Part shown: positions 10,643 through 39,819 of the stretch, piece after piece
Layout: each line of letters starts with the position of its first letter
Numbering within the stretch: the first letter of the stretch is position 1
Assembly: GCA_030522415.1 (NCBI GenBank)
Contig: CM060125.1
Location: 5,142,401 to 5,206,400 of the forward strand
Source of the DNA: Channallabes apus
Taxonomy: Eukaryota > Chordata > Actinopteri > Siluriformes > Clariidae
Reading direction: 5' to 3'
Length of the DNA stretch: 64,000 bases
Notes under the pieces: generated by a model
The model's database searches: none
Told to the model about the DNA's origin: nothing
The model's input: the letters and a program-made list of their open reading frames with translations, nothing else
Program-made: the position numbers and the translations under genes

Positions 10643-11529
10643 TATTCATACAGAAGCTCTTGGTTGACGTTCTGTACCTGGGAAAGTGGATGTGGTTGCC
10701 CTGAAGGGTCTTGGGTGGAAACTACTGATGTGATGAGCATGATTAGTAATTTAATTAAATTTTTTTTTTAAATATGGATTTCACTTATTAAAAAGAAAAG
10801 AAACAAAAAAAATGATCTTTTTGGGTTAAGATGCATGTGTATCTGTGTGTAGCTGCCTCGGATTGGGTGAAGTTTAAAAGGTGGCAAGTGATCTATATAC
10901 TGTAAAGGCAAGGGTGCCAATGCTTTAAATCTTAACTCAGAATACAGAAGCTGTTGAGTGCAAACTTTGTCTGTTGTTTTATGTAGTGCATCTGGATAAA
11001 GGAACACATACTGTGATTTAAAGGTTATTTGGGATTCAAGGCATGAAGTTAGCCTAAAAAAATAAAACCTCGTCAAACAAGATTCTTCCACCGTCATTTT
11101 TTACCAATCAATGATCTCTTGTTACCCCATGAGAAGGGGAATCAAAGTATGTCCTTACTCACAAGTACTACAAAATAGAGACCATGTAGACAAAACAAGA
11201 GACCATTAACTGCGACGAGCTGCACTGCCTGGTGGAAAAACACTGCCGCTAAAAATAAATCCACATATTACACTTTGGAAACTAGTGTAGCATACAGTAT
11301 ACAGTAATATTGTACTTCTTTATAAGACCTTGTTAATAATATACACTCCTACACACTGTTGGATATTCTCCTCATATCCAACACCAGAGCCACAAACACA
11401 GCCTCAAATGCATAGTAATAGTGTTAACTACACAACAACCTGCGCGGAGCTCTCGGTTAACATGCAGAAAGACAAATGCAGAAAACACGACCCCTCCTCA
11501 CCATGGAAGCAAGAAACTCTTTAACATCA

Positions 11530-11531
<2 letters not shown>

Positions 11532-11568
<37 letters not shown>
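11532..11568 (+). repeat. (GT)n microsatellite
   Basis: About 18 uninterrupted GT units. Confidence 0.97.
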
Positions 11569-11569
<1 letters not shown>

Positions 11570-12729
11570 CATAAAGGAAGTTCAGCAGCAGCCACAAGCG
11601 CAATGATATACAGCTAAAAGAAAGAAACGCCCAGAAGCAAAAAAATAATAATTATTCATACGTGCGCACACACACACAAACAACTGTTTTACGTTACAGC
11701 AGCTCCAACTTAATTGATCCTACTTTAGTTATATAGTATCAAAAGTTACAAAGTTACAATGATGAAATGTAAGGCATACATTTATGTCTAAAAATTTCAA
11801 TCAAGTCATGCATAGATTGTAAAAGTTATTGTATTTCTCTAAAAAAAAAATGCAATCTATATGTCTAATATTGAAATGTCAATAACTCGTACACTTTCAA
11901 CATGACCACTTCTTGTTTATAAGATGCACCAGCTTGTAATATTTTGGTAAAATGTCAGTTCATAATAATAATAATAATAATAATATTCAATTGCACATTG
12001 AAATAATTAGTTTGTCCAATATTCCCCCTGAAAAAAATCTAATGTACAATGAATCACAATGTTCCTGTTTTTCAAAATGTACACCGCATGTTTGGTGCAG
12101 GACATTTAAGGTTCCTGCTGTAGTTTCAAGGTGAATGTAGCTATTAAGTAATAGAATAGAAGCTTTTCTAAATCACCTACAAGGGCTTCTTACTAAACAT
12201 CACCTGTACATTTCATATAAAATGTAATCGAAGGTTAACCGTCATTTTTAACTTAAAAGATCTTGAACAAAAGCTAAACTTCTGGACGATGCTAAACTCG
12301 TAGCTGCGTTAGCCCTGTGTCCACCAAACATGTCTTGTCATATCAACAACATTTTGGGTAAAAGAACATTGTGGACATTTTGTAAACTTGCTAATAACCC
12401 TTTAAACACCTTCCCCATTATACAAACCCAGTTTCCTGACCTGACAATTAGTGAGTGTGTTCACATTACAAAACACACACACCGACAAACGCACACCACC
12501 CTGAATGCAGTTTAATGGTAGTATGATCGGCGGTCAGGGCAAGCCGCTTAACCGTTATGTATTAATGAATAGAACACCATGCTGACATGGTTACTAACTT
12601 TACTAACATTGGCTCTTTAATGTAATCAAACAGCTGCTTGTTGGGTTCTGAACTAACCTGGGCTGTGTCTCAAATCACACCATGGTTCCGTAAACTCATA
12701 AGATCGTAAAACTCAAGGCTTCTCTGTCC

Positions 12730-13085
12730 TTAACCGTGGGGGTGCAATTAATTTTGAAACTGGTGACAAAAGAAGAAGAGTGGACCAAAATTCCCCCACG
12801 GCGATGTGAAAGACTCATTGTCAGTTATCACAAATGCTTGATTGCAGTTATTGTCGCCAAAGAGTGGCACAACCAGTTATTAGGTTTAGGGGGCAATTAC
12901 TTTTTCCACATAGGGCCACACAGCTTTTACACGTAATGAATGGGATCATAGTTTAAAAACTGCATTTTCTATTTACGGGTTATCTTGGTGCAACATTAAA
13001 ATTAGTTTGATGAGCTTAATCATTTAAGTTTGACAAACAGGCAAGAAAAGAAATCAGGAAAAATACTTTTTCACGACACTTTATG
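12730..13085 (+). mobile_element. 3' remnant of a Tc1-like element
   Basis: The plus frame reads like a Tc1 transposase C-terminus (IPPRRCERLIVSYHKCLIAV). It is followed by a tail common to fish Tc1 elements (TTAGGGGGCAATTACTTTTT, then AAATACTTTTTCACGACACT). The 5' part is absent. Confidence 0.6.
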
Positions 13086-14244
13086 TATATATGGAGTTCA
13101 AATACAATAACACGGTATATCCTTGCATATTTAAAACTGAAGTGCTAGCCATCCTAGACATGAAATATTTTGGTGCCCATAATTTTGTTCATAAGAGTGT
13201 ACACAATCTGAGACACAGCTTTGGGACAAATTGACAAGAGAATGTTTAAAGGTTTAAATATGTCTGGAATTTCAACTTCAAAATAAAACAATAATAAAAA
13301 AAAGTAACACTACTACTTCACCTAAAGTTTATCGGATGCAGCAGCGACCTCTATTGCTTGACAGTTCAAATGCAGGTAATGAGGAATAGTTTTTTGCACA
13401 ACGATGCACAAGAACCTTATTGTTTTTGTCTTTGTTTTACATTCTAGTTCTCTGATAAAGGATCTATGAATAAATAGTTTTAAACATATTTAATATCAAA
13501 CCCTGATGGAGATCTGGACATGGGCTGTTTCTCAATCAGTGTTTTTTCCTTCCTTTCTTTTTTTTTTTTTGTACTCCATCAATGACGTCTGTAACAGCGG
13601 TTTAAATACCTGAAAATGTTCCTGATGCAAGCATCTCAGTCACCAAAATCATTCACTGCGAGCGCTGTCTACATGCAGATCTTATAAAACGGGTTACACA
13701 ATCAGAGGATAATTGCAGATTTGGTAGAAATAATGTCTGCTTTCTATGTCCACCATCAGGAGGCGCAGCTTAGCTAAATATCAGCTAGCGGGCCGTAACC
13801 TCTTGTGGAAACTTTAAGCTAACTGGAAGCAATTAGCCAAGTATTGTTTGTTTGTTTGTTTCACTTCCTGTGTCGAAAAACAGCCAATTACAATCAAAGT
13901 GCATCCACCATGTGCTTCAAGAAATAGCGTGATCCCATATAGTAACCATATAGTAAAAGTGCAAGCAGAGCCTCCACACTGGACAGGAGGGGAAATAAAC
14001 ACACTCACACTCTCACACCCATGTACACTCACGCACAAATGTTAGGAAGAGTGTGTCCTGAGATGACACACACAGCGCATGCTGCTGTAAAACTGTACAA
14101 ATGCATGCAGGTTGTAGGGGAAACGCCCCACACACCGTCCTCGGGTACCAGCTGCATGATGGCGCTCGGAAAACCGTTCCAGATCCCCATCATCCACCAG
14201 CCTGGGGGGAGAGACACTAAGCCCTTTCAATCAGACATGAGGCA

Positions 14245-30248
<16,004 letters not shown>

Positions 30249-30322
30249 GGTGTCCGTCCTGAAAGTCTCCCAACCTCCCCTCCATCAGGAACACAGCAGG
30301 ATGTTCTGAGGAGAGCGAGGAA

Positions 30323-30324
<2 letters not shown>

Positions 30325-30355
<31 letters not shown>
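30325..30355. repeat. Poly(A)/poly(T) tract, polypyrimidine tract of camkk2 first coding exon
   Basis: On the transcribed strand this is about 30 T directly before an AG at 30324-30323, so it may serve as the polypyrimidine tract of the splice acceptor ahead of the ATG at 30248. Confidence 0.6.
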
Positions 30356-30356
<1 letters not shown>

Positions 30357-31041
30357 TAAAGAGTTAGAAGTTACAGAATGTACAAAACATCTTTCTTCTG
30401 CAAATCATGAATTAGAACATCTGCCTTTGTCCATGGGAAAGTTGTTGCCAGATGGGCAGGTTTCAGTTTTTCAGATACTGCTGATTCCTAGACACACTGT
30501 AGAAAATGTAGAGTTTTCATAAAACAACGGGAAAAAAACTCCAATACAATTAAAATGCCGCCTGGTCATAAGACAAACGGATGACAATCCTTGAACTCAG
30601 CCTCCCTCATGTCACGGGTTCAGTATGGTATGAAAGTATAGCTAACAGATATAAAGCAAAAGTGATGCATTTGTGTCATGAACATGGACCAGGATGATCT
30701 TACAGAAATGTTTTGGAAGAAGGAAGTATTGCGGCTGTTCTGATTTGAGATTTAGGTCAGTACAGAGAAAAAAAAAAAAAAAAAAGCAGAGTCTTCACAC
30801 GCACAGAGAAGTGTCACGGTAAAAGGTAAAAAAAAAAAAGGTTTGAACATCATTTAATGGCCTGATTTTAGTATAATCCTCCGAAAATACCACAATTTTT
30901 ATTTAAGTAATTCTACATTCCATTACAATGATGTTAATATGCGCGATGCTCCGTCTCCGGTTGTTCTGCTCACTGCTTCATCATATTGGCAGGCAGGTTC
31001 TCTGTTGGTGTGAAAGATGGAGCTAGTCAGAGTTTTTGTCG

Positions 31042-31042
<1 letters not shown>

Positions 31043-31077
<35 letters not shown>
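31043..31077 (+). repeat. (GT)n microsatellite
   Basis: About 17 GT units in camkk2 intron 1. Confidence 0.95.
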
Positions 31078-31537
31078 GAGTGGTGTGGAATAAAATCAGG
31101 TACAATAAGAGACATTCATCACTCTGGAGGGTTCAGGAAAGAGAGCGTGTGTGGGCAGGACACCTCCTCCTGCATACAGCCTCATTTCTCTTCCACAGAG
31201 ACACGGTCATCCTTCTGTCCTCCATCATCTCTTTAACCACTGCTTTCACATAGTGTTGAGATAAAGATGCACTGCGTTATATTACAGTTACATTTACTGC
31301 TCACTGCTGTAACACTGTAGCAGCTAAACCGTGGTTAGGATCAGCGACATCGAGAGATCATTGTGGAGTGGCTGCATACTGGCTCTGTCGGCCATTCAGT
31401 CATTCATTCAATTTCTTTACTGCACTATGCTGCTGAAATCTCAATCCGGAATAGTCAGAAGGTGTTTGTTCATTTTCTATAACAGCAGCCCACATTTTGT
31501 TTTAATGCACTCTATTAATGTTATAAATAAATATTTA

Positions 31538-31545
31538 TTATTATT

Positions 31546-31608
<63 letters not shown>

Positions 31609-31612
31609 AATT
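31538..31612 (+). repeat. (ATT)n/(AAT)n plus (AAG)n compound microsatellite
   Basis: Trinucleotide runs change from ATT/AAT to AAG. Confidence 0.92.
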
Positions 31613-31734
31613 ATTTTGTTATAAACAATAATAACTCTATTAAAATAATGTATCAGTTCTATAGTAACAGCTCTTTCACCAGACTTACACATTTGACTTC
31701 ATGAAATAATAACGCTTTCACTGTGTAATTGTTG

Positions 31735-32365
31735 ATTGCGTAACTATGGATTGCGAGCATAATTCATTCCAGAAGTTTGCTTGTACATCAATACACTCGT
31801 ATATCAAAGCGAATTGCGCCCATAAGGAATCATGTAAACCCAGACGATTAGTGCCACAACCGAAAAATATTCATATTAAAATAACTCATACAAAATATTA
31901 AGTAAAAATCAAACAAATTAACCTGAACTTTACCTTTGAAACGTGTAGTAACGCAGAGCAGACAGAAGGGCATGAAATAGCTATAACAAAAACTAATGAC
32001 GCACTCCGTTTCCCGCATTCAGCTGCTTTGTTCCCCACTCTTTTTGAACATGCAAATCCTTACCATTACTCACAACTGCCATCTAGTGGATAGGTGGGTT
32101 TATTGTTCACCTTTCCACTAGATGGCAGTAGTGATGGTAATGGTAAGGATTGGCATGTTCAAAAAGAACAGAGAATAAGCATGTGAAGGAGAGACACAAT
32201 CACGGTAAAAGAATCCTAGCCGCGTCAAAACAAGAAGCGCATGCGTGCCACATGATACTTGATTCTCGTAAATCAAGACCTCGTTTATCAAAAATATATA
32301 TATTTTTTTTAATTGTTGTGAGGAACACTCGCAAACCGGTTTACTCGTAATCCGAGGTTTCCCTG
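31735..32365. mobile_element. MITE with internal palindrome (CCTCGGATTACGAG ends)
   Basis: The right end reads inverted as CAGGGAAACCTCGGATTACG; the left end is a diverged version (TATGGATTGCGAGCATAA). Near the centre two arms of about 53 bp (32044-32096 and 32108-32162) form an imperfect palindrome. No coding capacity. Confidence 0.65.
32076..32128. promoter_or_regulatory. Two divergent CTCF-like motifs
   Basis: CCACTAGATGGCAG at 32115-32128 (plus) and its reverse complement at 32076-32089 fit the CTCF core CCASYAGRKGGCAS. They lie in opposite arms of the palindrome. Binding is not shown. Confidence 0.4.
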
Positions 32366-33109
32366 TATCTGCTTTTATAACCATTATGTTGTAAAAGAAA
32401 CTTGTTTTGCTGATGTTTAACAAAGGTTAAGTGTAACCATACGGAAAATTAAATCCATAAAAAACTATTATAAAATGCATCCTTTGTGGTTATTTTACTT
32501 TAATTAAACATTATATCTGTTTTATTAAATCAAATCATTATATCAAATTCCGATAAGTTTAAGGGTGAGTCTGCACTCTTGCTGTACAATTTATTGAATT
32601 AAAAATGTATTTAATTAACTTTTAGTTTTAAGAGTCTTAAAAGTATTGTAAATATAAAAATTATATAAAAATTCATTGCACTGTGTTGTTATTGATGATT
32701 TTATTCTGGTTTCATTTCTTAATTTAGAAATGGATTCTGAACTGACCAGAAAAATAAACTGAGCCAAATCACATGACACTCAGTTAAAGATGACTGCTGA
32801 CAGGTTTATTGTGTTTGCATCAAAAACAGGAAAAGATATAAACAGCGACATATGGCGATGAATAACTAAATGACTTGGCAGTCCAAACAGTGAGTGTTTT
32901 ATGTAGACCAGCTGACAATTATCCTGTGGCTTGACAACTGGTTAGCTTAAGAAAAAGCGGATTCCACTTTTTTCACCATGAATCACACTTTTCAGTTTAA
33001 GGAGAACCATAAATCTCGTCAAAACATTCAGGGACTGCAGTGGATTTGCAGGGGATAAAACCATCAGATTCGTCCAGGGATAATTAAATAATATAAATTT
33101 ACCCACAAT

Positions 33110-33500
33110 ACCTGATAATATTGTATCATGATAGTTGGGGGCAAATTCGATTTGTATTGCGATTCTTTTAGTATCACGATTTCATAAATATTTAGATTCA
33201 ATATGATTTTTTTTTTTCAGATGTTGTTACAGTTATACAATCTTAGCAAGTAATCTTAGCAATCTTCTGCTCTTATCACACCGGAAAAAGGTTCGGCCTG
33301 GCCTAACTGTGTTCCTGTGTGTTTAAAGTGCACCACCTGTAGGGTTAAAGAGGAACTGCAACATTTTACCACCTGACATACAAACGCGTATAATTTAATA
33401 AAGTATTTAAAAAAATTATTTTGGAGTCTATTTGGAAATACATGTATTGCCACACAAAAGAATCATGATACATAATCGAACCCCCCCCATCCCTAAAAAA
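33110..33500. repeat. Degraded DNA-transposon-like sequence
   Basis: Contains ATTGTATCATGATAGTTGGG and GATTTGTATTGCGATTC, motifs of a dispersed fish hAT-type repeat, and a short C-run. No ends were located. Confidence 0.4.
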
Positions 33501-33824
33501 AAAAACAAAAAAAACATCTTTACTGTTTATAATAAAGCATACCTGGCAACTCCGAAAAGAAAAATGTTTAGTTGTGCGTTAATGATGCTACTGCTCATTA
33601 TCTGCACATATCTGAGTGCTGAACAATGGTTCAGAGGTTTCAAGCCTCACGGTGGTACTGTAAATAGACAGATGGATTTGCCATCATTTGTAGATAGATT
33701 CAAGAATGATATCACTGCATACGCAATACGCATGTAAACGGTAGGGCCAGTGTAGTCAGCAGAGACGTCAAAAAATGCCGGATTTTGAGAAGTTGTCTAC
33801 AAGTACCTCACCTGTATGATATGT

Positions 33825-34072
33825 CTGCACAGGGACAAGGCAGGGCACACCCTGGACAGGGTGCCAATCCATCGCAGGACACACACACACACACACACAA
33901 TTTTGGTAATGGGAATTAACCTAATCTGCATGACTGCATGTGGGAGTACTGGAGGTAACCTACCAAGCATGGCGAAGAACATACAACCTCCACACAAAAG
34001 ATCTCAGACAGGAATCGACCCCTCGACCCTGAAGGTGTGAGGCCACAGGCCACTACGCCACCATGATCCCAT
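33825..34072 (-). mobile_element. Degraded V-SINE-like SINE
   Basis: Reverse-oriented; GGTGCCAATCCATCGCAGGA and GGAATCGACCC B-box remnants are readable. Several indels. Confidence 0.7.
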
Positions 34073-35270
34073 AGATACAATTATGGATGATAAAACAGTT
34101 GACCGAAGATAAGTCTCATCTTAATCATTGCCATGTTTTCCACGACAAACAAAATCACCCAGTGACCCGCGTAGTATTAAGGAAATAATTGAATAAATAT
34201 GCTCACGATGTTGTTGTTTGATCACGTGAATGCATGACTATAATTTGGCCCTGTTCTCTCTCGTGTTTTGGATGCTGTGCTTGGGTGCCTGCATGTCGTT
34301 CATTTAATGAAATGTTGTATTAATTTTGTTCAGCTAGTGTCCATTACTTTGGCAGTCCATAGCCAGGTGTTTGGGAGGTGGAGCTCCTGAATTTGTTTGG
34401 TATTCGGGTTCATGTTGAGTTGAATACTTCCGATTTCATTCCAGGGGGAACGTGAATACCGTTTTATCTTTGTCGCTCCTTTTTATGACACACAATTTCA
34501 TAGACTTTAAATGGCTTTCAATTAAATTGACTTCACACACTTCTGAAGAACTGCTCTATCGTGTTCAAGGACCTGGGATGTACAATTATTACTCTCTTTT
34601 ACTGTGAGAGACTCTATGGTGAAACTGCGCGTATTATTGTCTCTCTTAAACCATAGACTAGTTGAAAAAAATAAAAAATAACAATAAAATAGGCCAGGAG
34701 CAGACGACTGCTGACATTCCTGAGAAACACACTGAGGTGAGACAGCCAGAGAACAGGACTGAGAAAGAGCCATCACGTTCCTATAACATTCCTCACCTCG
34801 TGTTTCAAACAAAAACAACATTTCATTTTCCATCACCCACAGCTTCATGTGCCTTTCTGCATGCTGGGAACAGAGAATAAATCACACAATATATCATAGT
34901 GCGATTCCAAGTAAAACACAAGGGTGCTTATCAAAGGGTGTTGCATTTTGTTTTGCACAGTTTAGGAGGCATTTTAATGCAAACCGATCCCAAAGCACAG
35001 GGCGAGAATCGTCAGGATGAGAACGAGCAGAACATTGTGTAGTAATGCAGAGATGTCACTGAGATGTTGCAGAACTGCAGGAGCTCTGGTTTGCTGAGTT
35101 ATTTTAATCTGAAGGCAGTTTCGCCTTGCTGCATGACCTACTTTTATCTCTGATAGATTATAACACTGTGCACATTCTATAACTATCCTACACACACCGT
35201 ATACTCTCAGGACTGTAAGGATTTGGGCAATTTTTGTATTTTTGCCTTTGTACATTACCACAATAGACGT
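34073..35270. other. camkk2 intron 1, nothing recognised
   Basis: No transposon ends, gene or long repeat seen. Confidence 0.4.
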
Positions 35271-35274
35271 GAAA

Positions 35275-36190
35275 TGTGGACTTTAATTCAAAATAAATAT
35301 ATCGGATACATTGGTTAGGAATTACAGGCATTTTATTTTCAGCTTCTACATTTTCACAGACTCAAAAGTAACTGGACAACTGACTGATAAGTAGCCTGAT
35401 GGCCAGTTGTGGTCTCCTGATTATTTCATGACAAAGCAAGGAGATAAAAGGCCGGCTCTTGATTCCAAGTGTTAAATTAGCATTTGATAGCTGTTCACAA
35501 GAACTCTCAACATGCAGTTCAAAGAGGTGATAAAGCACGAACACTCTAAAGGATTTATGTGTAAATCTACCACTCGTGAATGGAAAGGCCCGATTAGAAT
35601 CATAAAAAATCCTACCCAGGTGCTGAGAAAAGATTAACCTTCACCAGAATAATGGAAGAGGAAAATATGGAGAAGGTCAGGAAGGGCTCATGATTCGAAG
35701 CACATCACCTCATCATCTGTCATACATGGTAAAGGAAGTGTTATGGCACGGACACCAGTGAAACAGCTGCCAACAGAACTGGTTCACTGGAGAGTGTTAA
35801 TGATGTGATAGCTGGTAGGAGTAGCAGGATGAATTCTGAAATGTTCAGAGCTGTACTGTCTGCTCAGGTTCAGATGCTGCAAAGATGATTGAACAGATTT
35901 TCACAGTATAGATAGACAATTACAAAAGAACATACTGCAAGAAGCCCATTTTAAAAACAATGAAATGTTCTTATAGAGCAGCTGACCTCAGCCCAGTTGA
36001 GCCTGCTGCACGCGTAAATAAGACTAAACTAAAATCCAGAAAAATCAGCTGAATGAAGGAAACTCAACTTTTGTGAAGATGGGTTTCACATTTCAGGCAA
36101 TTACTGACTGCTAAGTTTCCAATCAATTAGTAAAATAGTCAATTCTAATTATAAATGTTAGTTAGATACAACATTTACTTATTAAAGCTG
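35275..36190 (+). mobile_element. Badly decayed Tc1/mariner relic
   Basis: The left part contains CACAGACTCAAAAGTAACTGGACAA, similar to ends of fish Tc1/mariner elements (the quoted motif starts about 35356). The interior has only short transposase-like pieces with many stops. Confidence 0.45.
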
Positions 36191-36289
36191 AAAGTCTACA
36201 TTTCAATTAATTGTTTACTGCTTCATTTAAAATATAATGTGGTGCTGAACAAAGGCAAGATTTTAAAAACTGTCATGTGACTTCATCAT

Positions 36290-38450
36290 ACACACACCAT
36301 ACACATGCCCTAAACATATCCTACACATCTCGCATAGATACCCCATACATATAATACACAAACTGTATAGATACTCCATACATATCCTGCACATGCTATA
36401 TAGATAACCCATATATATCCTACACATACTACATTCCTTGCACATACGATATAGATCCCAAACATACCCTACACATACCCCATAAATTCCCGATATATAT
36501 CCTGCACATGCCCTATAGATACCCCATAAATATCATACACATGCCATATAGATATCCAATAAATATCCTACACATACCATATAGATACCCCATACATATC
36601 CATAAATTTTCTTTTCATTTTGTGAAGCTGATTTGAGACAATGACCACTGTTAAAAGCGCTATATAAGTAAAATTGCCATATAGATACCCCATACATATC
36701 CTGCACATGCCTTAAAGATGCCCATATACAGTATATCCTACACATACTGCTGGATCCCATACATACCCTACACATATCCCAAAATTCCCCATACATATCA
36801 TACACATACCATATAGATACCCCATACATATCCTACACATGCCGTATAGATACCCCATACATATCATACACATGCCATATAGATACCCCATACATATCCT
36901 ACACATGCCGTATAGATACCCCATACATATCCTACACATGCCATATAGATACCCCATACATATCATACACATGCCATATAGATACCCCATACATATCCTA
37001 CACATACCGTATAGATACCCCATACATATCCTACACATGCCGTATAGATACCCCATACATATCATACACATGCCATATAGATACCCCATACATATCCTAC
37101 ACATACCATATAGATACCCCATACATATCCTACACATACCGTATAGATACCCTATACATATCCTACACATACCATATAGATACCCCATACATATCCTACA
37201 CATACCGTATAGATACCCTATACATATCATACACATGCCATATAGATACCCCATACATATCCTACACATGCCGTATAGATACCCCATACATATCCTACAC
37301 ATGCCATATAGATACCCCATACATATCATACACATGCCATATAGATACCCCATACATATCCTACACATACCGTATAGATACCCCATACATATCATACACA
37401 TGCCATATAGATACCCCATACATATCCTACACATAACATATAGATACCCCATACATATCCTACACATACCGTATAGATACCCCATACATATCATACACAT
37501 GCCATATAGATACCCCATACATATCCTACACATACCATATAGATACCCCATACATATCCTACACATACCGTATAGATACCCTATACATATCCTACACATA
37601 CCATATAGATACCCCATACATATCCTACACATACCGTATAGATACCCCATACATATCCTACACATACCGTATAGATACACCATACATATCCTACACATGC
37701 CATATAGATACCCCATACATATCATACATATACCATATAGATACCCCATACATATCCTACACATGCCATATAGATACCCCATACATATCCTACACATACC
37801 ATATAGATACCCCATACATATCCTACACATGCCATATAGACACCCCATACATATCCTACACATGCCATATAGATACCCCATACATATCCTACACATACCA
37901 TATAGATACCCCATACATATCCTACACATGCCATATAGATACCCCATACATATCCTACACATACCGTATAGATACCCTATACATATCCTACACATACCGT
38001 ATAGATACCCTATACATATCCTACACATACCATATAGATACCCCATACATATCCTACACATACCGTATAGATACCCTATACATATCCTACACATACCGTA
38101 TAGATACCCTATACATATCCTACACATACCGTATAGATACCCTATACATATCCTACACATACCATATAGATACCCCATACATATCCTACACATACCGTAT
38201 AGATACCCTATACATATCCTACACATACCGTATAGATACCCTATACATATCCTACACATACCATATAGATACCCCATACATATCCTACACATGCCATATA
38301 GATACTCCATACATATCCTACACATGCCTTAAAGATGCCCATATATACCCTACACATACTGCTTGGATACCCCTACATACCTTGAACAAACCATACATAC
38401 ATTACACATACTGTATAGATACCCTATACATACTCTACATCACCATATAT
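36290..38450. repeat. 33-bp minisatellite array
   Basis: The core 36785-38330 holds about 47 head-to-tail units of 33 bp (unit begins CCATATAGATACCCCATACA). Sub-variants differ at a few fixed positions (CCATATAG/CCGTATAG, ACCCC/ACCCT, CCTACAC/CATACAC). The outer flanks (36290-36780, 38330-38450) are more diverged units. Because 33 is a multiple of 3 and the unit lacks stops, both strands show open frames of about 500 codons; these are not genes. A 66-bp dispersed-repeat fragment interrupts it at 36613-36678. It is in camkk2 intron 1. Confidence 0.96.
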
Positions 38451-38474
38451 AATGTCTACTATGTTTATAAACAC

Positions 38475-38600
38475 ACACACTGACCAATTTATTAGGAAGA
38501 CTTTTAACCAATCACATTGAAGCAGCTCAATGTCTAAAATCGTGCAGATACACATCTAACGCTTCAGCGAGCGTTCATATAAAAGATCAGGAAGGCATGT
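38475..38600. repeat. Dispersed repeat fragment (AATTTATTAGG type)
   Basis: Begins ACCAATTTATTAGGAAGAC, related to the left end of the repeat at 5335. Confidence 0.45.
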
Positions 38601-39344
38601 GGGTTGTCTTTACACATTGTTTATAAATCACCTCTAAACAAACACCATCACTTCCTACATTCACACACTGTAGTCAAATACTCCTTCGTGCCACTCGGAC
38701 AGTCTTTTCCGTTCTGGAAGACTTTCTTTCAGAAATTAACACATTTTATCCTGAGACTTAACGGCAAACAGATTTACGTAATGTTCATTTGAGAGCTGCT
38801 GTTTAATTCAAACCGCTGGTGAACCAACATATTTCCCCGAGTTGACGTTTAGTGAACGCAGCATAACGCCCCTAAACAAGCTAACCAACATCTGGACAAA
38901 CTTAAATTTATCATACTAGACGACTTTTTTTTATATATAAAATAATATATAACTAGTCACACTAATCAGTCACACAACTAAGTACGAGCAAGTAAGGACA
39001 ACATTTCGTGAAGACTGTTCAGGACTTTGGAAGTACTGTAGGAAGCGTTAGCTAGCTTGCTAACATCCTGATACAGATTCTAGCACGAGACCGAAAAAAA
39101 TAACTACACCGACATTCAGAGAAACGAAAACACAGATGTGGTGAGAGCAACTTACATACCAGGATAATACTTTTAATACTGATCTATATTTATTTCCCTC
39201 ATCACGAGTGTTGTTTTCGCTAAACAGACTAGCTGTTATGAAACAGATGTTGAGGGGAATCCGCCTCGTTCAGCTAACGGAGGATGACCGTCTCACACAG
39301 AGACAGAGAGCTAGTAATCGGACATTTAACACGTTTGCTCTTAC

Positions 39345-39500
39345 CTTGTTTGGTCAAAAATGTCCTCGCCCAGGCTTCTCGGGGAAGGAACTGTCCTTGC
39401 ATATGATACCCGCTGTGATGTGCATGCAGAGAGAATGAGATGAGAGCTGCAGCATCCCCCGCTCTTCCCACCGCGTCCGCGCTGTTAAACCTCACCTCAC
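39345..39500 (-). other. camkk2: Probable 5'UTR exon and promoter of camkk2
   Basis: The minus strand has a strong splice donor AACAAG|GTAAGAGC (exon edge at 39345) within CpG-richer sequence that continues to about 39600 and has ETS-like GGAAGTG at about 39559. It is the only such block between camkk2 coding exon 1 and the next gene. The exon's 5' end is a guess. Confidence 0.5.
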
Positions 39501-39819
39501 CGCCAGGGAAAGTGAACGCACCTCGGGCTCATCCCACTCTCTGAACGCGCCCTCGCGCACTTCCTCATGCGGAGGCGCTCGAAATGTCAACCGCTCACTA
39601 TTAGAACTGCATACGATTCCCCAATACACTGTACAGACTGTTAGAATTATTATTATTGAACCCCCATGAAACCTGTCTATCTGTCAGAGGTTAAATACAA
39701 TTTATAATTCAAATTTTATGTTAAATACTCGACCATGCACAGTGTGATATGCAATGGAATTGTAAATATTGTACTGAGAAAAAATTGGAATGAATGTAAA
39801 AATCTACATTTTACAAACA

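Larger units (their letters stand above)
8907..14244 (-). other. Region downstream of camkk2 stop, possible long 3'UTR
   Basis: Relatively repeat-poor AT-rich DNA. It contains a MITE (10232-10642), a (GT)n (11532-11568), an (AAT)n near 11962-11985, a Tc1 remnant (12730-13085) and a piece near 9450-9615 resembling a common fish repeat (TCCTGGAGGGCCAGTGTC). No other gene is recognised. Confidence 0.35.

Noticed and set aside
36785..38330. CRISPR-like regular array
   Set aside because: Units are contiguous with no unique spacers, in a vertebrate genome; a minisatellite.
36712..38332. Open frames of 537 and 497 codons on opposite strands
   Set aside because: They are translations of the 33-bp minisatellite (11-residue repeats on both strands) with no stops by unit design; not genes.
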